DNA of 64,000 nt from Vicia villosa (GCF_029867415.1 NC_081185.1:30952245-31016244), one strand, 5' to 3'. Shown: positions 36,011-51,191, counted from the stretch's first letter. The notes: generated by a model from the letters alone, not told the origin. Numbers and translations are program-made.

Positions 36011-36430
36011 ACCGTATTTGCCAACAATATCAACCTTCTTTTTAATATTAGTTCACAAAAACGATAAAAAAAATTAAAATTATACAATGATGAATGATAA
36101 AAATAAGTTAAAACATACTTGAAAATTACAAATCTAAAATGATGAAAGTTTCAACAATACTTAATTTTAGCTATCTATCTTTTTATATAAAATTCTATAA
36201 AGATTGGAAACATGAAAAAGATATTTTGAACTAAATGACGATTATCAAAATCAAAAGAGGAGAGTAAGAGTACCATTTTACATAGATTGAAAGAGATGTA
36301 AGCTTGGTATTAGGGGGTGGCAGCGACGGAACGGAAGAAGCAGATAATAAATAAAAAAAGAGATGAAGGAAGGATGGTGGAAGAAGAACAGAGAAAGAGG
36401 GGTAGCGGCTAATCTAGGGTTTCTAGTTAA
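36011..36430 (-). pseudogene. Probable ribosomal protein eL43 (RPL37A) gene fragment: leader, exon 1 and start of exon 2
   Basis: Read on the minus strand. A telo box AAACCCTA (about 36416-36425), usual upstream of plant ribosomal-protein genes, is followed by a pyrimidine-rich leader and ATGG at 36276-36273 directly before GTACTC. Plant RPL37A genes have just such a tiny first exon. After about 220 bp comes KKKVDIVGKYG (36052-36011), matching the early conserved block of eL43. The AG before exon 2 is changed (TGTGAAC), and after KYG the similarity stops. So it is a 5' fragment or a decayed copy. It rests on about a dozen residues plus context. Confidence 0.4.
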
Positions 36431-36674
36431 TATAGTAACAAATATTAAGTAAGTAATAAAACTAAAAAAGTCTAGTCAGAAAGTAAAATTGCATCAACAT
36501 TGTCAGGTCAGAAAATATAACGCTTCTTTGAAAAAATTAACGAAAAGAACCATTTTGTATAACCAAACATTTATAAGGGCTTACTATGTAACATTTTTTT
36601 AATTAAAGGATCAAAGCGAAACAATAAATTAAATTAAGGGACCAAAAGATGAATTAAGTCTAAATTTTAAGAGC

Positions 36675-37299
36675 AATGTTATTTTGACACCAAAGTGTAC
36701 GCCTACACCGTAGTTACTGTTCATCACTACGATGACCAATAAAAAAAATTATAAAAAATATTTTTATTTAAAAAAAAATTATAACACAATTTTGTCATTA
36801 ACCAATTTTACTATTGCATTAACCATAAAAATATGTGTTATTAACCGCATATTTTACTTAAAATTTATTAACCAAGTTTACTACTTTAATAACCAATAAA
36901 ATACATAACATTAACCAAATTCTGACACTAAATTATAAAATATAATAATCACTCTTTACACTTTATTAACCAATTTTATTTTATATATATACTTTATATA
37001 ATTCACAGTTTAATATCAATTTTTGGTTAATGAAGCGTAAAGTTTGATTATTATATATTTTATAATTTAATTCAGAACTTGAATAATATTATATATTTTA
37101 TTGGTTAATAAAGTAGTAAACTTGATTAAGAAATTATAAGTAAAATATATGGTTAATAACATATATTTTTGTAGTTAGTGTCCATCAATACGATGAATAG
37201 TATTTTTAAAAAATAAATAAATAGAACAAAAATATTTATAAAAAAATATTTTTATTAAAAAATATTTTTTCTAAACAAGTATAATGTCAAAATAGCATT
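36675..37299. mobile_element. Foldback (MITE-like) element, about 625 bp
   Basis: The terminal inverted repeats are AATGTTATTTTGACA (36675-36689) and TGTCAAAATAGCATT (37285-37299), one mismatch apart. The interior continues as two diverged inverted arms rich in ATTAACCAA / TTGGTTAAT. There is no coding capacity, and no clear target duplication. Confidence 0.65.
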
Positions 37300-37318
37300 A
37301 CTTAATATATAAGTATGA

Positions 37319-37633
37319 TTAATTAATGGAAAAATACTCTTTTTGGTCCCTAATGTTAAACTCGGGGTTCATTTTGGTCCCTTAACTTCAAAAAGTGTCC
37401 TATTGATCTCTTAACTATTCAAAAGGTGTCATTTTAGTCTTTTTTTTATCACATTAGCGACGGAAAAACTCAAAAATTGGTCGCTAAATCAGTCGCTAAT
37501 ATGACAAAAAAGACTAAAATGACACATTTTGAAGAGTTAAAGGACCAATATAACACTTTTTGAAGTTAAGGGACCAAAATGAACCCCGAGGTTAACATAA
37601 GAGACCAAAAAAGAATATTTTGCCTTAATTAAT
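37319..37633. mobile_element. Mutator-type foldback MITE with 9-bp target duplication
   Basis: The body 37328-37624 has long inverted arms (left: CTTTTTGGTCCCTAATGTTA, CTCGGGGTTCATTTTGG; right: their complements). They meet near GCGACGGAAAAACTCAAAAA...TTGGTCGC. Flanks TTAATTAAT at 37319-37327 and 37625-37633 form a 9-bp duplication, the length made by Mutator-like transposases. It is non-coding and about 0.8 kb upstream of the GDSL gene. Confidence 0.75.
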
Positions 37634-38412
37634 TCTTTATGAGCTTCATTGAGTAATAACATTGATTTTTTTCTCTCATAATTAATACACATAGTACCTT
37701 TATATCTTTTTCTCTTTTTGCTATCAACATAAAGATTAAAGAAAAAAAAACATGCAATAAAAAACAGATTAAAGAAGAGAATAAAATAAAATTTAATTAA
37801 GATAAAGACAAGATAAGTTCACCAAAAACATAAGTAGTGCTCAAACATATATATCTCAAGGGTTTTTTTATCAATTTCATTTGTTATTTTATTAGTTTTT
37901 TAAATTGTCGATTTTAAACTATTTTTTTCGTCATTTTCAAATTTCAATAATCCTTTAATTAAGGTAGAGTAAAAGTGTAATTGAACCAATACAAAATAAT
38001 TGTATGTTAGAAATTTGGTTATTAAATTTTGGAAAATTGTGTAAAATAACATTAAAAGAGATGTGTAAAGTAAGGTAGAGTATACTTTGAAAATTCAAAT
38101 AATTCCAAAAAAAATTTAAATTCTTTCATTTAACTTAATTGACAACTCAGCTTCGGTTAACCTCTTTCAGCATGAATTCATGAAATGACTGTGGAAAAGT
38201 AACATATACATGAAAAAAAGAAAATAAAAACAAAAAAGTGAGTTAATGATAATAAGAAAAAGCATCAGAAATGATGGGAACAACTCAGATTCTTGTATAA
38301 TACTCTTTTCTTAGACATTGATGAATACCATTTTATCACCTTATATATATACATGTAATGTTTGTTCCAATCTCCAACTCAAACATTCATATCATATTTT
38401 GCTTATTCAAAA
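37634..38412 (+). promoter_or_regulatory. Upstream region of the GDSL gene with TATA box
   Basis: AT-rich, non-coding. TATATATATACATG at 38342-38355 is a good TATA box. Transcription about 30 bp downstream would start near 38375, past the ATG at 38362 and before the ATG at 38413. Confidence 0.5.
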
Positions 38413-39908
38413 ATGGTTCTTGTAATTCTAGTTTTGCTATGTTTCAATGGGATGGTTCATGTGAACTCCCAAAAGGTCCCAGCTATGTTTGTTTTTGGAG
38501 ATTCAATTGTTGAAGTTGGTAACAACAATTTCCTTAACACCTTAGCAAAAGCAAATTACTATCCATATGGTATTGATTACAACAGGGTTGCTACTGGAAG
38601 ATTTTCTAATGGAAGATCCCTCATTGATTTTATTGGTAAATTATCTCATTCTATTTTTATATTAAAAAATTCTCTTATTTTTTATTGGATGTACAAAATA
38701 GTCAAGACTGAAGATAGTTTATATATAATATTCATACATAAAACGAACAATTACTAGTCGTCGCAATCATTTGTATAATCTTGACAAAATTTATTTGAAT
38801 CTTTACAGCAAATATGTTGGGCGTTCCTTCTCCTCCACCTTTTTTAGACCCTTCAACTACCGGATCCAAAATACTTAATGGAGTCAATTATGCTTCAGCT
38901 TCTGGTGGCATTCTTGATGAATCAGGAAGACACTATGTACTTACACACTTGTCTCAATTACTTATAACTTTTTATTAATTCTAACAATGTAGTAATTAAC
39001 ATTGTAATGATGTGATGTAGGGTGATAGGCATAGCATGGGAAGGCAAATCCAGAATTTTCAGAGCACATTGAATCAATATAAGACAATGATGAATCCAAC
39101 TGAATTGAATCAATTCTTAGCCAAATCTATGGTAATTGTGGTGACGGCGAACAACGACTACATCAACAACTATCTCCTACCCGGACTTTATGCCAGCAGT
39201 TCCAACTATACCGCTCCACAATTTGCCAATCTTCTTGTCAACAATTTAGCGCAACAAATGCTGGTAATTGTTATTCGGCTTAAGATCAAAATGTTATGTT
39301 GATTTGTAAATGAAACTAATGGAAATATATTTTATGCTTTATTAAAGGCACTTCACAGCTTAGGATTAAGGAAGATCTTTATAGCAGGAGTTGGACCACT
39401 TGGTTGCATTCCTAATCAAAGAGCTAGTCGTTTAGCACCATTGGGAAGGTGTGTGGATTCTGTAAATCAAATTGTTGGACTTTACAATACAGGACTAAGA
39501 TCAACAGTTGAGAAACTCAACAGAGATCATCCTGGTGCAATCTTTGCATATGGAAACACCTACGGTGTCTTGGGAGATATTCTCAATAACCCTGCAGCAT
39601 ATTGTAAGATTTTGGGTCTTGTTATAAATAGGATAGAAGCATGAAAAATTCATCGATAACAGTGTTGGTTTTTTGTTGTTGTTGCAGCATTTAATGTTGT
39701 TGACAGAGCTTGTTGTGGCTTCGGAAGGAATAGAGGTCAAATATCATGTCTTCCATTGCAATTGCCATGTTTATCAAGACAACAATATCTGTTTTGGGAT
39801 GCTTTTCATCCAACAGAATCTGCAGTTTATGTGTTTGCATGGAGAGCTGTTAATGGCCCACAAAATGACGTTTATCCCATGAATATCAAACAAATGTCTG
39901 TCGCATAG
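38413..39908 (+). CDS. GDSL esterase/lipase (SGNH hydrolase), secreted
   Basis: Five exons: 38413-38635, 38809-38936, 39021-39263, 39348-39603 and 39688-39908. GT-AG introns, phases join to 356 codons plus TAG, the usual length and five-exon layout of plant GDSL lipases. The start ATG at 38413 (context AAAATGG) gives a clean signal peptide (MVLVILVLLCFNGMVHVNSQ); an in-frame ATG at 38362 probably lies upstream of the transcription start. Block I is FVFGDSIVEVGNNN with nucleophile Ser31. GVNYASASGGI (99-109) is block II. Block III reads TANNDY, so the Gly of GxND is Ala160 while Asn162 is kept. Asp321 and His324 in WDAFHPTE complete the triad. Family members hydrolyse esters of lipids, cutin or acylated sugars in the wall or apoplast; the substrate here is unknown. 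Confidence 0.93.
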
Positions 39909-40148
39909 TTTAATCTTTGATGTATTATTATCATAATTGTTTCCTTTATGAAACAAAGATGTAGCAAAATTTAAGTGAAACTTTATTAAAATTATCTCTA
40001 GAGTTTAAATTGTTTAGTTTTCAAGGTATTGTTCTTTAAAGCTTTGATATAACATGGAGTTTTCAATTTTCAATTAACATAGTTTGATCTTCTTTCTCAC
40101 CCAAATGAATAAAAATTGGGAGCTACAATTTCTCAAAAGAAATAGATA
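39909..40148 (+). other. 3' UTR and flank of the GDSL gene
   Basis: T-rich sequence with AATAAA near 40108. No other feature. Confidence 0.4.
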
Positions 40149-40527
40149 AGCTATGTTTGGAAGTTTGGAGTGAATGTGAAGAGAGGGCTTCCAAATTTTT
40201 TTTTTTAAGAAATATAGAGAAATTTTAAAAATGTTTTGAATTTTTTTTTTTGTTTAGAATAATAAAATAATGTTTATCATTAACATAATTTTACTTTTTG
40301 GAACACTATAACAACAAATATTATATTTGAACATTTTGTCATAGTCCTCCAAAACCCTCGGAAACCCTCCTTTAATATAAATTTTTAGTTTCCCCAAATT
40401 AGGGGGTTTTGGGTGTTATGAAGAAAATGAAACCCTTCAAACTAAAATCTTTCTATTTTTTTCTCCCAATCCTTCCTATTTTTCAAAACTCTCCCTTCCC
40501 TTCTACTCCAAACTTCCAAACATAACC
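40149..40527. mobile_element. Small TIR element (PIF/Harbinger- or hAT-like MITE)
   Basis: A perfect 20-bp inverted repeat TATGTTTGGAAGTTTGGAGT at 40152-40171 and its complement at 40505-40524. The inside is non-coding, with inverted purine- and pyrimidine-rich arms. TAA stands next to both ends, which would fit a PIF/Harbinger 3-bp duplication, but the exact ends are not fixed. Confidence 0.65.
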
Positions 40528-40562
40528 TTAAAATTTTGAGTGTATGCACCATAATGACTAAC

Positions 40563-40565
<3 letters not shown>

Positions 40566-40653
<88 letters not shown>
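40566..40653. repeat. AT microsatellite
   Basis: About 43 uninterrupted AT repeats followed by a T run. Confidence 0.95.
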
Positions 40654-40661
<8 letters not shown>

Positions 40662-40976
40662 TCTATTATTCCATTTGATTTTATTATTGTTTATTCCACT
40701 AATTATTATATATTCTTAATTATTATATTTATTTAGAGTAGTTTAACTTATTAGAAAACAACTTCCAGATTCTCTAATTCTTTTCTAGTTTTATTATTAG
40801 ATTTATCTCAATTTTTAAAATCATTTTGGATGAAGCCTTTAGTGAAAATTAACTTTTAATTATTTAATTAAAAGTAACTTTTCTCCCATTATCTAGCTTA
40901 AAAACCTAACCTTTTGTTCCACTAATTATTAAAATTCATATTTTTTCTTTTTTATTTAATAATAATTATAATAAAA

Positions 40977-40978
<2 letters not shown>

Positions 40979-41062
<84 letters not shown>
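40979..41062. repeat. AT microsatellite, left of the foldback element
   Basis: About 42 AT repeats ending exactly at the foldback element. Confidence 0.95.
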
Positions 41063-43335
<2,273 letters not shown>

Positions 43336-44543
43336 TGGTATGACAGACTCGGATGTCAATCCCGATGTCAAGACATCTGACCTATTATTAATGTAGCATA
43401 GGCAGAATAGAAAGATCCCTTATTTATTTATTACTCCTATAAAGGAGTCAATGAGACCTGGGATCACACACGTTCAGTGGACATAACCAGATTATAATTT
43501 TTAAATGGTTCTGTTTAGGAACAACTAACACTTCTGAACCTGATGTTATAAACAAAGTCATAACATTCATAACTGAACAAACAATGCAGAAGATAAATAA
43601 CACAGTTAATTGTTAACCCAGTTTGGTCTAACTACCTACTCTGGGGGCTACCAAGTCAGGAAGAAGATTCCACTATCAGTAGTACTATTTTATATAAACA
43701 ATCTCTGATTTACAGATAAACAGCCTCTGGTTTACCTAGTCACTATCCAATGCAACCTTTATCTCAGAACTCCATCCAAGACAAGAGAACCTCTGCCCAC
43801 TCCCTAGTTATACCTAACTGTTACAACCCTGCAACAGCTATTTACACAATTAACAATGAACACATACTTGATCTTGCTTCACATCTTCAATCAAGTTTAC
43901 AATACTCAACTCTTACCTACAGGTTTCGAGTGAGGACAATCACTTCTCTAACCTACAGGTTTCGAGAAGGACATGGCAGCCATCCCACAACCTGGGTGGT
44001 CTATCTATAGAAACCCTAATGACTACATCGTTTAAAACCAGGTTTTCTATCTCTAAACTAGGTTACAAAGTTTCCTATTTATAACCTGATCCCAATTGGA
44101 TTTGGGCTTACAAATCGCAACACTCTTACTGTTACAAATATGCAGAAAATATTTTGCTACAAATAAGGTCTTTCAATCATGATTTTCCTAATTTATCTCC
44201 TAAATTAGAAACTGCTGAATCTTCAATCTTCTGATCTGATTCTTCCTGAATCTTCAATCTTCCGATCTGATTCTTCAATTATTCTTTTGACCTTTAAATA
44301 TGTGCCACATAGGATTACATAATATTCACATAGAATATTCTGTATCTGTTAAATACAAATTGAATCTTCCTTCTAGTTCTGCAGGCGCGATGTCATGAGT
44401 TGATGTCATGACATTCCATCTAACATCTTGCTTGTACCTGTTTTGTTCTTTTTAAACTTGCATGATTCACATTAATATTATGTTTTACTGCTATTATGTT
44501 TTAGCATAACATAGATGCCAATAAGCCAATAAAAGCACTAACA
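43336..44543 (-). repeat. 3' LTR (about 1.2 kb) of a SIRE-like copia element
   Basis: On the plus strand it runs TGGTATGACAGACTCGG...AAAGCACTAACA (TG...CA). Directly right of it, the minus strand reads CCAAAGGGGGAGAT, the polypurine tract and LTR junction typical of the SIRE/Maximus copia lineage. A direct repeat ACCTACAGGTTTCGAG lies at about 43915 and 43954. Confidence 0.75.
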
Positions 44544-47500
44544 ATCTCCCCCTTTGGCATATTTTGGCTAAAACTTAAACATTCAAAAAGTGCAGCAAAA
44601 CATAACTTTCAAGACACCAAGGAAGAACAGAATATTACATTCTCAGAATTGGGTTTACCTTCTGTTCTTCAGGACTTGAACCACATCATAACATCGTCAG
44701 TCTGCTACAAAAACCTTTTTACAGTAGCAGAATCAGAAGATGTATTCTTCTCCCCCTTTTTAGACACAATATGACAAAGATAGAACCGATGTCATAATAT
44801 GCAGTGGAACACCTTCATGCAACACTGATGCTCATGAGGAAGATGATGGGAGAAGCCCTACGTCTTGGAGGACCAATGGTGGCATAAGGGACCCCTTCCA
44901 TAGTCTTGTACCAGAAACCAAATCCTAGCATAGACCTCGAGAGAGGACTTGAGTGAAAACTTTCCACCAGTTCTGGTAACTCAGAACACAAATCACAATT
45001 GTGTTCATAACTCAGATCACAACGAAAATGATTCCTATACTGAAGGTTGTATATAGTGGAACATCTTTGTTGTTATTGTAGAAAAACCCATGGTAGAGAC
45101 CATCAACATCCCCAGCCAGTGTTTTTCTTTTTCTGAAGAGGTTTTGGTATAGCAACCCATCACAATACCAAACCCAGACTCGACTCCCAAGAACGCACAC
45201 GAACGACATTTTGAGAAAGTTTGATTTCTGCAATTCATGGAGATGCTATTATATAGCATATGGATATTATAGGAAATAGCGATGGTCTTTGGTCTTGTTC
45301 AATGGTCAAACGGTTAATTAGGAAACAGTTCCAAAAGCTATTACTCTTTCCAAAGCAGTTTTTGACAGTTTTTCTTATAGGAGTTATCTTGAATTACAAG
45401 TGCATGCATAGTCATTGATTGTACTTTACACCGACCGCTGATGTGTAGATAAACTTCAATTCAGATTTCCTTGTTTGACTTTGAAGATTCAATGTCTTTA
45501 AACATGTCATGACATTATGTCAGACATTGTCACTTTTCTTTCCTTCAAGCACATAGCCCAAGATTCCGTAAAAGATTAAGACAGAGCATCATTTGGACCA
45601 ATTAACAGACTCCCTACTTACTCACTAGTTTAGACAAAGACTTTTGTTGTTCTGGACACCTTGAGACTGTTAGACACACAGTTACCTCATTAGTGTAGAG
45701 AAGGAATAGTGGTTACCAGTTGTACATGGTTAGCTTGAACCATTCACAAATAACTGACAAAAGTATCACATTTTCTTCATGATGTAAAAGTATTTTTAAC
45801 CAAGAAGCTTTTCTTGACAAAAGAAGTTACTCCCCCTATCTAAGATAGTTTGAGCTTCCCCAATGGAATAAGCTTGAAATGATGAATGGAAAATATAAGA
45901 CTCATCTTCATATCTTCAAGAGCCGCACCCTCTGTTCAACAATCATGCTGAACACACTCACTATAGCAAATTTGTTCCTTACACTAAATACTTACACCAT
46001 AAGTAGAATGTCATAACATTGTGTCTGACATTTGTACTACTAGTATTCTCCACAAGTTTCATCTCTTTTTTTTTCAACAGACCCTTGCCTAAGAACTTAT
46101 CTCCTTCAGAAACGATCAACAGATGACCTCTTGATACTAGACGCACACACAGAGAGGTTGCCACAATCTAAACAAACAGAACTGCCACTCCTTGACTTTT
46201 GTTGAGCATAACCTTACCATGTTTGAATCAGATCATGGTCTGCTTAAGATACTTTGAAATCCTTCTTGATAAGGTGTTTTTCAATCTCACACATTGATTA
46301 ACATATTCCTTGAACAGAAGAGATTCTCCTTTATCCTTAGCCGTGTTGATCCGATCATAGAACTTTTGTCTTCATAGTCATCTTCACTAAGTGAAGTCTT
46401 CATCATGAAAGTAATTATGTATTGCTAGAACACATTACTTACATCCAGATCAGAACCTGCCCATTCTAATCCACATTATGCCCAAACTGCCACTCTAGAC
46501 AATAATGTTGCTTTTTCAAACATCTATATATTCCCAGTCCTTCTACCAGGAAATATGTACCTTGTGATGTTGATACCACTTAAGACATAAGTTCATCTGA
46601 ACTCAAACAAACTCTGACTATCCATAAAGATAACACTTCTCTATAGAGGACTTGGAACACAAGAAAATAATTGTGTTCACGACTCGAAAAAGACTCTTTA
46701 TTCTTTACCAAACAGTTGTAAATAATGACCTCATACTTAACAATGTTTGAACACTACCCTTAAACCCTATGATTGACTCAATTAGACAATCATAACCTAG
46801 ACTCTAGACACTTCTCATATTCGAAAGAAGAACATGAGGGACTCAAACAAGACTCAAACAAAACGAAAAGACTCTATAATCCTGAGCAATTTAAACAACA
46901 TACCTGGACTTTACCCAAAGTCTTAATCAAGAAATGTTATTTGAGAACAAACTGCACCAGGTGGACTTGTGCATAGGTTGGATCATGCACTTAGATCAGA
47001 ACAAGTGATACACACCATCAATTCATGTCGTTAGATGATAATGCAAAGAATATTCTTTGCTGGTCTTTGAGAATAAACATGACTTGAGTTATGTTCTAAG
47101 GTTTTTGTGTGACTTTGTTCTTCTTTCTTCAAGATTAGTCTTTGAAAGACTTTGCAAATGGATAGAAGTAGAAAAACATTGTCTTTTCTGATCTTCATAC
47201 TCTTTTACTCCCCCTGAGATATAAAAATTTAGGACATCTTTGATGTTCGTCCTTGAAGTTCCTTTCATTTGGAATTTGCCACAGTTTCCAAGTTTAGAAA
47301 CCTCAGTTTGCTTGCTACACAAGATCTAGATTGTCACACTCTGTAACTTGAAATAGAAGAAACTATGATTGTATAACCATAAATTGATATTCAATATACA
47401 CATCTGAGTTGGTTTATACATACTTTGTAAATATCCAGCTCCCATCAAGATATTTAACAGAACCAGTATCCCACATCAAAGACTCTTGCCTTCTTCTTTG

Positions 47501-48481
47501 ATGTGTGAAGATAATTGGGAACTCATGGCTAGAAGAACTTCTTCTCAGTCCAGCATCCAGGTTCCAAACCTAATAAGTACTAAGTCTCCCGTCAAAGTAC
47601 TTACCAGCTTTTCAGTTAGAACTTGCTACTCACACTAAGTCATTCTGACTGATTACCTCTTCACATTTATACTTTCTTTTCTTGGCAAATAACAAAAAGA
47701 CTGAAGATCTTGAGATGATGTTGTAACATTAAATATGACATCATCCTTCATGGTTCTTGGTTAACATCTTTAAAGTCCAGTTGACAACACTCAGGTTAGT
47801 AACAGAATAATCCAATAATCAGCAATATCCAGACACATCAAGGGATAAAGTAGTCAGCATCTCAATAATCTTTTCTTCAGACTTTCATTCTGATTTTGAG
47901 ATGAAGGATGTCAAGGTTTGTACCTATAGAGGAGATTCCCTCAGATAGGTTTCTGGAACAGACTTAGTCATAGCATGACACTGAATTGGTCAGATCCATC
48001 TGACTTCCTTGATTTCAAACAACATTACCCTTTCTGGATAAGAACTAGGGCAGTACAAATTCTTAACCATATTTCACTGTGATTGAGACACAGTATTCAG
48101 CTCCAACAACTGCTCTATGGTTATGAATACTTATCTGGTTTCGTTGATCTGAGGAAACTCACAGATATAGGCTCTTTATAAGTACAACACAAAGGATTAG
48201 AAAGGAATACCTTCATGAGTTTTCTTAGTGGAACTGAGCACATGTTAATCGTGTCCTGATTAACTTAGCCAGATGTCTCCTCTTCCAGACCAGGAGTAGG
48301 TTCCAAATCAATGTTCTCACACTACATTAGTTTAGCACCAGAACATCTGTTCTTCAGCTGGTAGATGCATACCAGTTCTTAATGTCCCAACATCAGATAG
48401 GACATCTGTTCCTCCTTCTAGGAACACCTCAACCTTGAAGATTTCAAGGTACACATTTGCAGATAATTATGAATATCATTG
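44544..48481 (-). mobile_element. SIRE-like copia element, 3' internal region without recognisable coding
   Basis: It lies between the polypurine tract (44544-44557) and the point where LTR B cuts in at 48482. The octamer AGGGGGAG occurs on the minus strand four times (44546-44553, 44750-44757, 45830-45837, 47208-47215), so several purine tracts are present. I see no RT, RNase H or envelope-like frame; only short frames without domains. The element's pol would lie beyond the insertion or is lost. Confidence 0.6.
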
Positions 48482-51191
48482 TGTCATACCCCAAAATTTA
48501 TCCGATACGATTCGCATCTTTTAATTTATTAAGGGTGTTAAAATTAAGGGTTGTGGGGTTTAACATATTTATTGTTAAACCTGATCTCTTATAAAACCTT
48601 TGATTAAATAGAGATCTGCAATTAGTAGATGTTTGGGCCCAAACTGATGGCCTATATGTCTCACTCTAAGGATCTCTTTTTATCATTTCTTGGATATTCT
48701 ATTACAACTTACTTATTATTATCATTTACTGTTACTACTAACTAATATTGCTAATAGGATTAGTATTTTCGATTTATTAATTAATTAGGTGGTCAGTTTG
48801 TATTTTGTGGTTATTAGGGTATTATTAAGAGTAGTATTGCTATTATCTTTGTTACTTAATTAAGTATTATAATAAGAAAAAAATAAAGGTGTCTATTGGG
48901 CTTGACGTTCCAATTGTCAAGCCCATTCTTAATTATTCCTCCAAAATCCAGAATGGGGGGTGTTCTCTAGAAAAAAGGTCACTTGGGCTCAAAAAAAAGT
49001 CTGGGCCCACATGAGTTTTTTCTACGTACCCGAAAAAAAGAAGGTATATTTGATTAGTTATTTGGGTTTTTGTAAATCATGATTTTTTAAGTTATTAGCG
49101 CAGGATTTAATAATAACATTGGTAAAAACGCGCTGATTAAAACAAAACTTGCTAATTGGATTTAATTATTTTATTTGGCTAAGTCAAAACAAAAAAAAAA
49201 ACTATTCAGCTCCTCCTTCCTTCACCAGCGGCGCCGCCCCCTTCAAACTATACAAACCCTAAAAACAACTTCCAAAGCCCAAATCCATGAACCAAATGAA
49301 ATCAAAATCGTAGACTAAACCAAATCTTTACTAAACTATGAATCAATAACACATAAGATCTGAATTAAAACGAAGATTGAGATTCAAATAAAAAAAATTA
49401 TTACAAGATTACAATCTAAAAAGAAACGTAAATCAAAGGCTAAACATATACTGATCTTCAATCAAATATATATTGAATCAAATCCAAATATTACAATCAG
49501 AGCCAATTTACACGAATTTAATCTTTCCTAATCTAATCTAAACCCTAAGTATAAATATAAGGAGAAAATTAGATGAAAAGGGACGGAAAAATTTTGAAGG
49601 CGACTTGAGGATTTTCTGGAGAAATTCGAACCCTAAGCAACTTGGATCATCGTCTTCACCTTCATACCTGCGAGAAAACAGAGAAGAAGAAGGGGATTAG
49701 CAAGGCAATCGGAGCTTACACGCTCCTGAAAATCAAGACCGAAAGGTAAGCCTTGATCCACTTAGCTTTTAGGATTTGATGTGATAATAGCTTGTTGTTG
49801 TGTTGTTTGTGGTTCTGGGTTAGTATTAAAACGCCGCCGAATCGGCCGTCGTGCCTATTCATGAACACCGCCGCACGTCTATGAGCACCACCGCGGTTGT
49901 TCTTTGGTTAGTATCTTTACGTTTCTCGGTTTATGCATGTTCTGGGTTTCTTTTGGGTGCATATGTGAGTGATAGAGTGAGAACAAGGGAGAGGGAGAGC
50001 CGAAGAGAGAGGTGAGGAACTTTATCATTGTTTTTTTTAAAACTGAAAAAGAAGTAAATTGGGAAGAGAGTCATCACAATCAGAGCATTGGTAAACTATA
50101 TTTGGTTGTTGGGAAGACAAAGAGGAAGAGATAAGATGATCCATTTAGGTCCAATAGGCGCATGACACGTGGCCACTCCCAGGCCACGTGATTGGTTCGT
50201 TTCCTAGTAGTGTCTAAATAAATTTACCATGGTCTTTCATTTAACTTTACACATGCGCCGTTGATTTAAATCTGAACAAATCCTGGCCGCCCACTGCCCC
50301 TGGTAACGCACCATAACCTTTCCTTGCGCTATACAGGATCTAACGGATCCTAAGATGAATTGGGCCGGACTATTTACTAATCACTCACCCCAAATTGCTA
50401 CCCAAGAACAACATACACCCCCCTGCAGAAAATAAATAAAAATTAATTAGTTAATTTTATAAGTTTGATTAATTGTTTTTTTTATTTAATTTTCTCCTCG
50501 ATCCGACTATATCTAATGGTCGCATTGGCGAGAAATAAATTTAATCTAATTAATTTATTTGTTAATATGAATTCTAATTTAATTAGTTCTTGTTTAATTC
50601 TCTCCTCGATCCGATTAAATCTATTGGTCACATTGGCGAGAGATAAAATAATAAAACATAAATAACGAAATTCATTGTCATGTAATAACCAAATCTATTG
50701 GTTATGAGAGGTGATGATAAAACATGAAATTTAATCACAAAACTATAATACACTTTATTTTCTATTCGTGACGATCGAATCTATCGGTCAGAATGAATTG
50801 CAATACTTTATCTAATTCGTTAATTATAATGATCCAATCTATTAATCATCGCACCTAACGAAAACACATCCAACTAGGGTTGTACGCTATAATTAAAACA
50901 TTCCTTTCATCTTCAAATTACAAATTCAAAAATACGATAGGTAATTCAAAACACCTTAACTACTCATATTAATTCAAAGGCGTACAACCCGTGCCCCGAA
51001 CTACGTTGACTCTGATTCTCCCTAAGGAGATACGTAGGCACTTGGTAACAAGGCGAGTCCCCTTCCTCAAAATTCTAATCAGGTTTAAATCTTGTCATTT
51101 ACCCTATTAACTTTCTGTCACCTTTCTTTATGCTTAGCCACAAACCTTTACTTTAAGATGCAAACCTTAGGAAAGGGTTGAGGGTGCCTAA
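48482..51191 (+). repeat. Ogre-like LTR B, interrupted by element C
   Basis: It starts TGTCATACCCCAAAATTTAT and runs to ...GGGTTGAGGGTGCCTAA, where element C begins at 51192. The matching place in LTR C (53780-53805) reads on as GGGTGCCTAACACCTTCCC, so the break is an insertion and not the LTR end. It contains GAACTACGTTGACTCTGATT at about 50999 and GAGATACGTAGGCA. A GC-rich pocket with GCCGCC words lies at about 49220-49240 and 49830-49890. The frame at 50465-50665 is not a gene. Confidence 0.75.

Noticed and set aside
38362..38412. Upstream in-frame ATG as the GDSL start
   Set aside because: It would put 17 extra residues before the signal peptide and probably lies upstream of the transcription start set by the TATA box at 38342.
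40536..40736. Frames of Tyr-Ile repeats here and at 41403-41636
   Set aside because: Translation of (AT)n microsatellites only.
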